DNA of 64,000 nt. Origin: DAOTZU01 sp034433995 (GTDB taxonomy: Bacteria; Chloroflexota; Anaerolineae; UBA1429). The notes under the pieces were generated by a model, which was not told the DNA's origin, searched no databases, and was given only the letters and a program-made list of their open reading frames with translations. Positions within the stretch are counted from its first letter, which is position 1; each line of letters starts with the position of its first letter. Both the position numbers and the translations under genes were made by a program. This document shows positions 26,777-35,022 of the stretch, in pieces. The stretch covers positions 1 through 64,000 of the forward strand of contig DAOTZU010000169.1 of assembly GCA_034433995.1 (NCBI GenBank), read 5' to 3'.

Positions 26777-27082
26777 ATGACCTCGTCTCTAACGCATCCG
26801 TTGGGCTTGGAAGAGTTCCGCCAGTTGGTCGCCAAAGAATTGCAAATAGACCTTGCCCAGGTGACGCCCCAATCCTCCTTCATTGAGGATCTGCAGGTGG
26901 ATTCCATCCACATGGTGGAGCTCATGCTGCGGCTGGAGGAGTTGGGCATCACCATCCCCCTGGAGCAGGCCTGGGAGATCCACACGGTGGAGGATGCCTA
27001 TCGTTGCTACCGTGCCGGGGTCGAAGCCTCCGCTGCTCCCCAGACCGGTGACCAGCATGCCCCGGCCACCTCGGGCGGCTGA
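26777..27082 (+). CDS. Acyl carrier protein
   Basis: A 101-residue ACP-like protein. The phosphopantetheine attachment serine is S43 in LQVDSIHMVELM, with an acidic four-helix pattern around it and a disordered C-terminal tail of about 20 residues. The start is a choice between ATG 26774 and 26777; GAGGAGG (26764-26770) favours 26777. It is the third gene of the acyl module and is distinct from the usual fatty-acid synthesis ACP, which normally carries the motif DSLD. It probably receives the acyl group from the ligase and hands it to the GNAT protein. Confidence 0.85.
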   Translation: MTSSLTHPLGLEEFRQLVAKELQIDLAQVTPQSSFIEDLQVDSIHMVELMLRLEELGITIPLEQAWEIHTVEDAYRCYRAGVEASAAPQTGDQHAPATSGG

Positions 27083-27095
27083 GACCGACGGACTC

Positions 27096-27131
27096 CTTGG
27101 CAGGGCGCGAGGCTCCTCGTGCCCTGCCAAG
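27096..27131. terminator. Hairpin after the ACP gene
   Basis: A perfect 11-bp stem (27096-27106 with 27121-27131) 13 bases after the ACP stop. There is no T-run, so intrinsic termination is uncertain. The rest of the 270-base gap to 27352 holds a TACAAT box at 27295-27300 without a clear -35, probably the promoter of the next operon. Confidence 0.45.
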
Positions 27132-27352
27132 ATGCGTTGGCGATGTGCGTCGGAGAGTATCGCTCCGGCCTAAAGGTCGGGCGTGGTCTTGTTTTCCCTC
27201 TTTTCAACCCCCCGGTTTGCTGGCTTGGCTGCGTTGGGTCGTAAAATCTCTGTGAATTAACGTTGCCTTCACGTTCCCCCTGGCGCTTCTTGGGTACAAT
27301 AAGGGCGCTTCTGAAGGATTCTTTCGATTTCAGTGCCTTTGAGGAGCGAGCT

Positions 27353-27568
27353 ATGGCATCCGACGAGCGCATGACCCTGTTGACGGCCAAAGAGGCGGCC
27401 AAGTACCTGCGGGTGAGTCTCTTTACCCTGAGCCGGATCGAGAAGGAGGGACACCTTTTGCCCTTCCGGACGCCAGGGGGGCATCGCCGCTATAGCATCC
27501 ACATGTTGAACGAATATTTGGAGCGCAGCCGCCAGGCCGACCGGACCACATCCCCCGCCAAGGCCTAG
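27353..27568 (+). CDS. BldC-like / excisionase-family HTH DNA-binding protein
   Basis: A 71-residue protein made of a single MerR-type helix-turn-helix with wing: LLTAKEAAKYLRVSLFTLSR, then EGHLLPFRTPGGHRRYS. This arrangement matches BldC-like small MerR relatives, which bind DNA as head-to-tail oligomers, and also excisionases; no integrase is near, so the regulator role is preferred. GAGGAG precedes the ATG. It lies 32 bases before a signalling gene and likely heads that operon. Confidence 0.82.
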   Translation: MASDERMTLLTAKEAAKYLRVSLFTLSRIEKEGHLLPFRTPGGHRRYSIHMLNEYLERSRQADRTTSPAKA

Positions 27569-27600
27569 AAGGGCCCTGGGGCGGGCGCGAGAGGTGCACC

Positions 27601-29115
27601 GTGGCTGATCCATGCAAGCCGGACAAGATCCTCGTGGTGGACGACGAGGCGAACATCCGCCAGATCATCATCCGTGTCCTTGAGCAACGGGGCTACCGGG
27701 TGAAGGAGGCGGCCAACGGCGCGCAGGCCCTGGACTTCCTGCGCGAGGAGCCCTTTGACCTCGTCATCACCGATCTGCGCATGCCCCAGATGGAGGGTTT
27801 GGAGCTCTTGGAGCGGGCGCGGGAGCTTTATCCGGAGACGGATTTCATCATCCTCACCGCCCATGGCACCATCGAAAGCGCCGTCTGGGCCATGCAGCGC
27901 GGCGCCGATGATTACCTCACCAAGCCCTTTGATGTGCGCGATCTGGAGCTCAAGGTCTCCCAATGCTTTGAGCGGCGCCGCCGGCGCTACGAGGCCCGGC
28001 GGCGTTCTCCCCTGGAACCCCTGGTGGAGCTGGGGCGCATCCTCTCCAGCCAGACGGGCCTGCCCACCAAGCTGGAGCAGATGTTGGAGCAGATTCTGGA
28101 CCTTATGCGGCGCACCTTTGCCCCCAACGGCATCGTCATGACCCTGTTCGATCCCCAGAGCCAGCAAGAGGTCACCGTCATCCAGAGCGGCCTGGTGCCC
28201 GAGGCTTTGGGGTATCCCCGGCTCTCTTATGAGGCCATGCGCCAGCTCGCCCAGCGGCCACGGGGATGGTGCCTGCGGGAGGCCGGCGATGCGGCGCCCC
28301 TGGAGCGAGAGGCCCAGAGCGGCGGCGGCATCACCGTCCCCTTGTTTGTGGGCGAGGAGATGGCCGGCGAGCTGACCCTGGTCCGCCAGCCCGGCGCGCC
28401 GCGTTACACTCCGGAGGATGCCCAGCTCCTGCAGATCTTTGGCTTTCAGGTGGGCATCGCCGTGTTGCAAACCAGGACCCGCCAACGCTTGCTGGAGGCC
28501 TTCCAGAACCTCCGCCAGGTTACCGTGGAGGCGGTGCAGACCCTTTTTGCGGCGGTGGGCACGTATGACCAATACACCCACGACCATTCCCAGCGGGTGG
28601 CCCAGTATGCTTATTGGTTGGGGCAACGTGTGGGGCTGGTGGGACGGGAGCTGGAGGCGGTGCGGATTGCCGGTTTGCTCCATGATATCGGCAAGCTGGG
28701 CGTGGCCGATGAAACGTTGCACAAGAACGGCCGCCTCACCTCCGACGAGTTCGATCGTGTCAAGCTCCACCCGGTGATGGGCGCCCGCATCCTCATGGGC
28801 ATGGAGGCCTTTGCCGAGGCGGTGCCCTTGGTGCTCCATCACCATGAACATTATGACGGCAAGGGCTATCCTGACGGCCTGGCCGGCGAGGCGATCCCCC
28901 TGGGGGCGCGCATCATCGCCGTGGTGGATGCTTTCGATTCCATGACCTCCGATCGCCCCTACCGCCCCGCGCTCTCTGTGGCCGAGGCCTTTGGCCTGCT
29001 CCGCGGCGCGGCGGGGACCCAGTTGGATGGTCATTTGGTGGAGGAATGGATCGCGCTGGTGCAGCAAGAGCCCGAAAAAGTAAGCGGTGCTCGCCTGGGG
29101 CTAGAAAGCAGGTGA
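27601..29115 (+). CDS. Response regulator with GAF and HD-GYP domains (c-di-GMP phosphodiesterase)
   Basis: A 504-residue protein. Residues 1-125 form a receiver with phospho-acceptor D58 in ITDLRMPQ. A GAF domain spans about 140-290. An HD-GYP domain from about 300 carries HDHSQRVAQYA, LLHDIGKLGV, the HHHEHYDGKGYPDGL block and DAFDSMTSDRPYR, so metal-binding and catalytic residues appear complete. Such proteins hydrolyse cyclic-di-GMP when phosphorylated. The start is GTG with GAGAGGTG upstream. The next genes encode kinase and receivers, and the pilus locus begins 3 kb downstream on the other strand, so control of pilus-based behaviour is a natural hypothesis. Confidence 0.9.
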   Translation: MADPCKPDKILVVDDEANIRQIIIRVLEQRGYRVKEAANGAQALDFLREEPFDLVITDLRMPQMEGLELLERARELYPETDFIILTAHGTIESAVWAMQRGADDYLTKPFDVRDLELKVSQCFERRRRRYEARRRSPLEPLVELGRILSSQTGLPTKLEQMLEQILDLMRRTFAPNGIVMTLFDPQSQQEVTVIQSGLVPEALGYPRLSYEAMRQLAQRPRGWCLREAGDAAPLEREAQSGGGITVPLFVGEEMAGELTLVRQPGAPRYTPEDAQLLQIFGFQVGIAVLQTRTRQRLLEAFQNLRQVTVEAVQTLFAAVGTYDQYTHDHSQRVAQYAYWLGQRVGLVGRELEAVRIAGLLHDIGKLGVADETLHKNGRLTSDEFDRVKLHPVMGARILMGMEAFAEAVPLVLHHHEHYDGKGYPDGLAGEAIPLGARIIAVVDAFDSMTSDRPYRPALSVAEAFGLLRGAAGTQLDGHLVEEWIALVQQEPEKVSGARLGLESR

Positions 29116-29121
29116 GGTTGG

Positions 29122-30744
29122 ATGCCTGAGCGGATTTTACTTGTGGATGATGAACAAGAGATCGTCGAGTTTGCCGGCCGGGTGCTCCAGCGGCTGGGGT
29201 ACGAGACCGTCACGGCCACCTCCGGCGAGGCGGCTTTGGCGCTCCTCTCCCAGGAGCATTTTGACCTGTTGGTCACAGATCTCATGATGCCGGGGATGAC
29301 GGGGCTGGAGCTTTTGGCGGCGGCGCGCCAGGCGAACCCTCACCTGGCGACGGTGGTCATCACCGGGTTCGGCAGCGTGGAGATGGCCATCAAGGCCCTG
29401 CGGGCCGGCGCGGGAGATTTTGTCACCAAGCCCTTTGGCATGGCCGATCTCCGCGCCGCCGTGGAGCACGCCCTGGAGCAGGGGCGGCTGTTGCGCGAGA
29501 ACGCCCGCCTGCGCGCCCTCTTGCCCCTTTTGGAGCTGAACAAGCAGAGCTTGCGCCAGGATTTGCCGTCGCTCCTGCAGCACCTTGTGGAGATCGCCCA
29601 GGAGGAGACGGGCGCCGATGGGGCGGCCCTGTTGCTCCTCGGTGAAGACGGCCATACGTACATCGAGGGAAGACTTGGGCTCATCCCCGCAAGTTGCACC
29701 GAATGCGAGAACATTACCCGCAATATGAGTGCCTCCGAAGAGGCGCGTATCTTGAGCCCGCAGGACGCGCCCTCGCCCACGCTGTGCGAGGCGATGCAAG
29801 AGCACGGCATTGCCTCGCTCATGTGCGTGCCTTTGCGCACCCCCAACCGCTATCTGGGCGTCATGGCGTTGACCAAGGCCGCCGGCCACGAGCTCTTCCG
29901 CGAGGCGGACCGGGAGTTGGCCTCCATCTTGGGAAGCCAGGCGGCGGCGCTTTTGGAGAACGCCAACCTGGTACAAAAGTTGGGGGCCTGGAACAAGGAG
30001 CTGGAGGCGCGGGTGGAGGAGCGCACCCGCGAGCTTCGCGCCGCCCAGGAGCAGCTCTTGCGCGCCGAACGCCTGGCCACCATCGGCAAGTTCGGCGCCA
30101 GCATCGCCCATGAGTTGCGCAACCCGCTGGGTGTGATCAACAACTCGGTCTATTACCTCAAAACGCGCCTGGGCGAGGCTGATCCCAAGGTTGCCAAGCA
30201 TCTCCAGATCATCGAGCGCGAGGTGGAGGCCGCAAACCGCATCATCACCGATATCATGAACTTTGTGCGTGTCACCGAGGTGCGGATGGAGCCGGTAGAT
30301 CCGAACGCGTTGGTGCGCCAAACCCTGGAACGGGCTTTGTTGCCCGATACGGTGCAAGTGCAGTTGGCTCTCACCCCTGATCTGCCTCCTGTACAGGCGG
30401 ATGCCGATAAGATGCACCAGGTCTTTATCAATCTGATCAACAACGCCGTCCAAGCCATGCCCGAGGGCGGAAAGCTCACCATTGCCACGGATCAGCAGAA
30501 CGGTTGCGTCCGTTTTAGTTTTAGCGATACCGGCTGCGGCATCCCCGAGGAGAACATGGAGCGCATCTTTGAGCCCTTGTTCACCACCAAGGCCAAAGGG
30601 ATCGGCCTGGGGTTGCCGCTGGTGCGGATGTTGGTGGAGGCGCACCGTGGCCAGGTTCAGGTCGCCAGCCGCGTGGGCGAAGGAACCCGCTTCACCGTGT
30701 GCTTGCCCTATCAAGAGCATCATAAGGAGCACCTGACCACATGA
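29122..30744 (+). CDS. Receiver-GAF-histidine kinase
   Basis: A 540-residue soluble protein: receiver with D53 in VTDLMMPGMTG, a helical linker, a GAF domain (about 145-290) containing a cysteine-bearing loop (SCTEC) that could bind a ligand or metal, a coiled coil, HisKA with H330 in IAHELRNPLG, and HATPase (NLINNAVQAM, DTGCGIPEE, GIGLGLPLV). With a receiver at its N-terminus it probably acts as an intermediate in a phosphorelay. It starts 6 bases after the HD-GYP gene and overlaps the following receiver by 4 bases (ATGA). Confidence 0.88.
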   Translation: MPERILLVDDEQEIVEFAGRVLQRLGYETVTATSGEAALALLSQEHFDLLVTDLMMPGMTGLELLAAARQANPHLATVVITGFGSVEMAIKALRAGAGDFVTKPFGMADLRAAVEHALEQGRLLRENARLRALLPLLELNKQSLRQDLPSLLQHLVEIAQEETGADGAALLLLGEDGHTYIEGRLGLIPASCTECENITRNMSASEEARILSPQDAPSPTLCEAMQEHGIASLMCVPLRTPNRYLGVMALTKAAGHELFREADRELASILGSQAAALLENANLVQKLGAWNKELEARVEERTRELRAAQEQLLRAERLATIGKFGASIAHELRNPLGVINNSVYYLKTRLGEADPKVAKHLQIIEREVEAANRIITDIMNFVRVTEVRMEPVDPNALVRQTLERALLPDTVQVQLALTPDLPPVQADADKMHQVFINLINNAVQAMPEGGKLTIATDQQNGCVRFSFSDTGCGIPEENMERIFEPLFTTKAKGIGLGLPLVRMLVEAHRGQVQVASRVGEGTRFTVCLPYQEHHKEHLTT

Positions 30745-31139
30745 CCGACGAACCTGCACGTCCTGCGTTGCTGTTGGTGGTGGATGACGAAGAGGGCATG
30801 CGCGATACCCTGCTGGACATCTTGGAGGCGTATGACTTTGACGTCGACCAGGCCTGTAACGGCCAAGAGGCGGTGGACAAGGTGAAGCGGCGGCCCTATA
30901 ACCTGGTGTTGATGGATGTCAAGATGCCGGTGATGGATGGCCTGATGGCGCTCCATCTCATCAGGACGATCCGCCCCAAGCTGCCGGTGATCCTGATGAC
31001 CGCCTATGCCGACACCTTCTCGCTGGATCGGGCCAAGGTGGATGGAGCGACGGCGATCTTTGCCAAGCCCCTCAAGCTGGACGATCTGCTGCGCTTGATC
31101 CAAAGCCTTTTGCCCGTGCAGGGCAGGGGAGGCTGCTGA
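30741..31139 (+). CDS. Single-domain response regulator
   Basis: A 132-residue receiver with no output domain. The acidic pair is in VVDDEEGM, the phospho-acceptor D59 is in LMDVKMPVMDG, and the lysine is in FAKPLKLDD. It overlaps the kinase genes on both sides (ATGA at its start, TGATG at its end), so the three are translated together. It may carry phosphate between the two kinases or act on a motility target. Confidence 0.9.
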   Translation: MTDEPARPALLLVVDDEEGMRDTLLDILEAYDFDVDQACNGQEAVDKVKRRPYNLVLMDVKMPVMDGLMALHLIRTIRPKLPVILMTAYADTFSLDRAKVDGATAIFAKPLKLDDLLRLIQSLLPVQGRGGC

Positions 31140-31825
31140 TGGCCGCCATCCGCGAGCGCCCATTTTTGGTGGATGAGGCTTTCGGGCAGATCATCCGCCT
31201 GGTGGGCCACGATTTGCGCAACAAGCTCAGCGTGATGCAGAACTCGACGTACTTTTTGAATATGAAGGTGGGCGGCCAGAATGAGAAACTGGCCAAACAC
31301 CTGGGCATTCTGCTGCGCGAGATCAACCAAAGCAACCGCATCGTGCTCAACTTGATGGACCTGGCCGCGCCCAAGACGCCCAAGCCGGCGCTGGTGGAGC
31401 TCAACCCGCTGATCCAGCAGACCCTGGAACAAGTGCCGCCGCCCGAGGGCGCCATCCTCAAGACCATGCTGGCGGCAGAACTGCCTCCCGTGCAGGCTGA
31501 TGGGGAACAGCTGGGCCGGGCGTTGGAGAACATCCTCCTCTTCCAATATGCCGCCCTCAGGCCGGGCGATACCTTGCGGGTGATCTCGCGCGCCGCCGGC
31601 GCCAAGGTTTATGTGGAGCTGGTGGATAGCGGCCCCGGCCTGGCCAAGGAGCAGGTGGCGCGCCTGTTCGAGCTACAGCCGGGGGAGGGGCCTATCGCGT
31701 TGCAGATGGGCCTGGTGGTGGCCCGTCAATTGATCGCCTTGAACAAGGGCCAGCTTGAGGTGGAGAGCCGCCTGGGCCTGGGCACCCGGTTCAGCATCAT
31801 TTTGCCCCTCTCCCCTGCGGGATGA
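31139..31825 (+). CDS. Small histidine kinase-like protein
   Basis: A 228-residue soluble protein: an H-box with H24 in LVGHDLRNKLSVM starts almost at the N-terminus, with a dimerisation helix pair to about 90 and a divergent ATPase domain (LENILLF in place of a clear N-box, VDSGPGLAKE, and a late glycine-rich LGLGTRFSIILPL). It lacks any sensor domain. The last codons lie in a dispersed repeat that supplies the stop codon, so the original C-terminus may have been altered. Kinase activity is likely but the ATP lid is unusual. Confidence 0.78.
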   Translation: MAAIRERPFLVDEAFGQIIRLVGHDLRNKLSVMQNSTYFLNMKVGGQNEKLAKHLGILLREINQSNRIVLNLMDLAAPKTPKPALVELNPLIQQTLEQVPPPEGAILKTMLAAELPPVQADGEQLGRALENILLFQYAALRPGDTLRVISRAAGAKVYVELVDSGPGLAKEQVARLFELQPGEGPIALQMGLVVARQLIALNKGQLEVESRLGLGTRFSIILPLSPAG

Positions 31826-31961
31826 GGGTCAGCAGCCCTTCCTCTCCCCTGCGGGGCGAGGGGCCAGCCGTTCCTCTCCCCCCTGGGGAGAGGCTAGGTG
31901 AGGGGAGGTCACCCTCCTGCCCGCCCCCTCACCCCACCCTCTCCCCTGCGGGGCGAGGGGC
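31804..31961. repeat. Cluster of CCTCTCCCCTGCGGGGCGAGGGG hairpin units
   Basis: Four related hairpin units occur at about 31804-31828, 31841-31865, 31873-31892 and 31938-31961, in the spacer between the converging kinase and pilT genes. The first overlaps the kinase stop codon. The same family occurs at 62853-62990. They resemble the widespread REP-like intergenic repeats of GC-rich bacteria. Confidence 0.75.
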
Positions 31962-31966
31962 AAAGG

Positions 31967-33097
31967 TCAGGCGGAGCGCAGGAGCTGGCGCACGTGTTCC
32001 GGATTATTGGCCTTGGCCAAGATGTCTTCCAGGGTGACCATGCCGCGACGGTAAAGCTCGATCAGCGCCTGATCTAGGGTCCTCATCCCCAGCCGCTGGC
32101 TGGTCTCGATGACGCCGGGGAGTTGATGGGTCTTGGCCTCGCGGATGAGATTGCGCACCGCCGGCGAGGCGACCATCACCTCCACCGCTACCACGCGGCC
32201 CTTCCCATCGGCGGTGGGCAGCAGCGTCTGAGAGAGCACTCCCTCCAGGATCATGGAGAGTTGGATGCGCACCTGTTGTTGCTGGTGCGGCGGAAAGACG
32301 TCGATGATGCGGTCCACCGTGTTGGCGGCGCCGGCGGTGTGCAGGGTGGAGAGCACCAGGTGGCCCGTCTCGGCGGCGGTGATGGCCGCGGCGATGGTCT
32401 CCAGGTCCCGCATCTCGCCCACCAGGATCACGTCGGGGTCCTGGCGCAAGGCGTGTTTGAGGGCGGAGGCGAAGCTGGGCGTGTCCTCGCCCAGCTCCCG
32501 CTGGGTGATCATGCTCTGCTTGTCGGTAAAGACGTACTCGATGGGATCTTCGCAGGTGACGATGCGGCAGCGTTGTCGCTCGTTAAGATAGTCAATCATC
32601 GCCGCCAGGGTGGTGGATTTGCCGCTGCCGGTGGGCCCGGTGACGAGGATCAAGCCACGGGGCCGCATGATCAATTCTTTGCACACCGGGGGCAGCAACA
32701 AGTCGTCCAACGTGGGGATGATCATGCTCAGGCGGCGCATGACCATGGTGATGGTGCCCCGTTGTTTGGCCACATTGATGCGAAAGCGGGCCACCCCTTC
32801 CAGCTCATAGGAGAGATCCAGCTCCAATTCCTGCTCAAAGCGCCGGCGCTGCTCCGGATTGGTCACCTGCTCGTAGAGGCGGGCCAGGTCGGCGGCGCTC
32901 AGGGGCTCGTACTGCGCCTGCACCTGCAGGTCGCCCCGGATGCGCAACACCGGCGGGCTCCCGGCCTTCAGGTGCAGATCTGAGGCGCCCAGGCGCGTCG
33001 TCAAGTGCAAAAGCTCGTCAATGTACACCTCCGCGCTGGGCGTGGGCCGGGCGAAGGTTGTGCGCTGCGTAGGTTGGCGCATGATGGGATCGGACAT
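31967..33097 (-). CDS. pilT: Type IV pilus retraction ATPase
   Basis: A 376-residue AAA-type ATPase powering pilus retraction at the cytoplasmic side of the membrane. The N-terminal PAS-like part has LGASDLHLKAGSPPVLRIRG. Walker A is GPTGSGKST (about 153-161), the Asp box is RIVTCEDPIEYVF, Walker B is DPDVILVGEMRD, and the His box is LVLSTLHT. The PilT-type C-terminus carries a divergent variant of the AIRNLIRE motif (NLIREAKTHQLP), which marks it as the retraction enzyme, not the extension one. I chose ATG 33097; a short N-terminal Thr/Pro-rich tail precedes the domain. It is last in the pilus gene run. Confidence 0.93.
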   Translation of the reverse strand: MSDPIMRQPTQRTTFARPTPSAEVYIDELLHLTTRLGASDLHLKAGSPPVLRIRGDLQVQAQYEPLSAADLARLYEQVTNPEQRRRFEQELELDLSYELEGVARFRINVAKQRGTITMVMRRLSMIIPTLDDLLLPPVCKELIMRPRGLILVTGPTGSGKSTTLAAMIDYLNERQRCRIVTCEDPIEYVFTDKQSMITQRELGEDTPSFASALKHALRQDPDVILVGEMRDLETIAAAITAAETGHLVLSTLHTAGAANTVDRIIDVFPPHQQQQVRIQLSMILEGVLSQTLLPTADGKGRVVAVEVMVASPAVRNLIREAKTHQLPGVIETSQRLGMRTLDQALIELYRRGMVTLEDILAKANNPEHVRQLLRSA

Positions 33098-33253
33098 GTC
33101 CAAATTCCCCAGATCAGGATGTTGTGCTATCCCCTCGCCTGTAATGGGCCCTGAGGCCAAACAGTCGTTCTCCCCCGCGGTGCGACCAAATCCATGGGCG
33201 CGGGACCCTGCCCGATATATTTGCTCTAGTGAGCCCCTTGTGGGCCGTGGCCT

Positions 33254-34084
33254 CTAACCGGCGAAATACCAGAGCAACAGCCGGCTGCCGTAGAGCATGT
33301 ACAGGAAGGTGGTGAGCACCAAAAAGGGCGCAAAAGGGATGGCCGTTTTGCGCCCGGCCAGCCGGGTGATGAGCAGCACGACCCCCACAACCCCTCCCAA
33401 AATGAAGGAGCTGAACACCGCCACCAGCGCCCCCGGAAAGGCGGTGATGAGCCCGGCAAAGGCCGCCAGCTTGACATCGCCGGCCCCCATCCCCTGGGGG
33501 GCGATGAGCCAGATCAGCCAAAAGATGAGAAAGGCGGCCAAGCCTCCCAGCAGCTGGCTCAAGGCCGTCCATTGCGCGATGGACAAACTCGCCATGCCAC
33601 GGTTGCGTTGGATCAGCCAAAAGAGGCCCAAGTGGGCGAAGGAAGGCTCCGCCACCAGGGCCTGGATGGGGATGGCCAAAAGGGCCAAGACGATGGCCGG
33701 CAAGATGACCACGTTCAACACCAATTTGTGCTCCAAGTCGATGACCAGGATGACCAGGAGGAAGCAGGTGTACACCGTGCTCAGCGCCAGTTCCACACTG
33801 GGGCCGAAAAACCAGGCCAGGAAGGCGAAAAGGAGGCCGGTAACCAGTTCCACCAGCAGCACGCGCAAGGGAATGCGCGCCCCGCAGGTGCGGCAACGTC
33901 CCCGGAGGACGAGATAGCTGACCACAGGCACCAGGTCCCCCGCGGTGAGCTGCCGACCGCACTGGGGACAATGGGAGGGCGGGCGCAGCAGCGATTGCTG
34001 GGCGGGCAGCCGATCCATGACGACGTTCAGGAAGCTGCCCACGATGAGCCCCACCAAGCCATAAAGGGCGCTGAACCACACCAT
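33254..34084 (-). CDS. pilD: Prepilin peptidase
   Basis: A 276-residue membrane protease/methyltransferase that cuts prepilin leaders after glycine. The zinc-binding cysteines C39, C42, C64 and C67 (CPQC, CRTC) and both catalytic aspartates, D116 in VIDLEHK and D203 in GAGDVKL, are present. Seven to eight membrane segments are visible. It begins one base after the pilM stop, so it is operonic with pilM. Its targets in the window would be PilA and the minor pilins. Confidence 0.93.
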   Translation of the reverse strand: MVWFSALYGLVGLIVGSFLNVVMDRLPAQQSLLRPPSHCPQCGRQLTAGDLVPVVSYLVLRGRCRTCGARIPLRVLLVELVTGLLFAFLAWFFGPSVELALSTVYTCFLLVILVIDLEHKLVLNVVILPAIVLALLAIPIQALVAEPSFAHLGLFWLIQRNRGMASLSIAQWTALSQLLGGLAAFLIFWLIWLIAPQGMGAGDVKLAAFAGLITAFPGALVAVFSSFILGGVVGVVLLITRLAGRKTAIPFAPFLVLTTFLYMLYGSRLLLWYFAG

Positions 34085-34085
34085 G

Positions 34086-34979
34086 CTACACCTTCTTCAG
34101 GGCCAGGCCGAAATTGGTCATGAACTCCATCTCGGGCAATTCCTCCGGGCAGGGAAATGGGGCGACGGCCCGTTCCACGGGGCGGTCAATGGTGGCTTTG
34201 AGATAGTCCCAGGCCTCGCGGGTATTCAGCGAGCGCCCCGCCAAATAGACGGACGTGCTGGGCTGCAACATAGCCTCGCGGTGGCTATCGTTGTAAAAGC
34301 GCACCGTCTGGGTCAGCTCCTCCAACAAGCGTTCGAGCTGGCCCAGGGCATCCAGGCCCTCCTTTTCAAAGGAGAAGGTGCGCATGATGGCCGGCAGATA
34401 ATCTATGACGATGACGATATCCAATAACCCATCCTCCAGGCAGACGATGATCGCCTCCGGTTGGCCTATGGCGCGGATGAGGGCCAACGGTTTGAGGTCC
34501 ATCACAAAAGGCGGGATGCCCGCGGCCTGGAGCGCCCGCACCTGGGCCTCAATCATCTCCCTGGGCACCCCCACCACGTAAATGCGCTGTTGGTCGCCCA
34601 CTCCGGGCATGGATTGCCACGCGAGGTAGAGGCTCTCCAAGGAGACGGGCATCTCTTTGCGCGCCTCGCGGGAGATGGCCTCTTCCATCAACGAGGCCTG
34701 CAACTTGGGCAAGGTGAGCAGGCGCGGGATGGAGCGCATGGCGCTCAGGCTCGTGATCACCTGTTTGCGGGGCAGATTGTGGGCGGTAAAGAGGGCATCG
34801 AGGATCTTGCCCATCTCCACGGCGTTGGTGATCAACCCTTCCACCACCAGCCCCGGCGGCAGGTCCACGCTGAGCCAGCGGTCCACCTTGCCGTTGCGCA
34901 GGGTGAGCAGCCGCACATCGGTGGGTTCGATGGCCAGGGTGATCACATCACGGGTTTTGGGCTTGCTGAACAAGGCCAT
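34086..34979 (-). CDS. pilM: PilM-like actin-fold protein
   Basis: A 297-residue cytoplasmic protein with a degenerate actin-like fold (ITLAIEPTDVRLLTLRNGKV at the start; LLTLPKLQASLMEEAISREA; VYLAGRS). It is about 50 residues shorter than usual PilM, and its first phosphate loop lacks the standard DIGSSSVK form, so ATP binding is doubtful. PilM normally binds the N-terminal INLLP-like peptide of PilN, which is conserved in the neighbouring pilN. The position between the LysM gene and pilD confirms the role. It links motor ATPases to the membrane assembly complex. Confidence 0.8.
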   Translation of the reverse strand: MALFSKPKTRDVITLAIEPTDVRLLTLRNGKVDRWLSVDLPPGLVVEGLITNAVEMGKILDALFTAHNLPRKQVITSLSAMRSIPRLLTLPKLQASLMEEAISREARKEMPVSLESLYLAWQSMPGVGDQQRIYVVGVPREMIEAQVRALQAAGIPPFVMDLKPLALIRAIGQPEAIIVCLEDGLLDIVIVIDYLPAIMRTFSFEKEGLDALGQLERLLEELTQTVRFYNDSHREAMLQPSTSVYLAGRSLNTREAWDYLKATIDRPVERAVAPFPCPEELPEMEFMTNFGLALKKV

Positions 34980-35022
34980 GTGCGTTTCCTTCCCCAGGGC
35001 TAGGGGCATCCCTGCGCCGATT

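Noticed and set aside
27353..27568. Phage excisionase indicating an integrated element
   Set aside because: There is no integrase, attachment site or phage gene nearby, and the protein leads a signalling operon.
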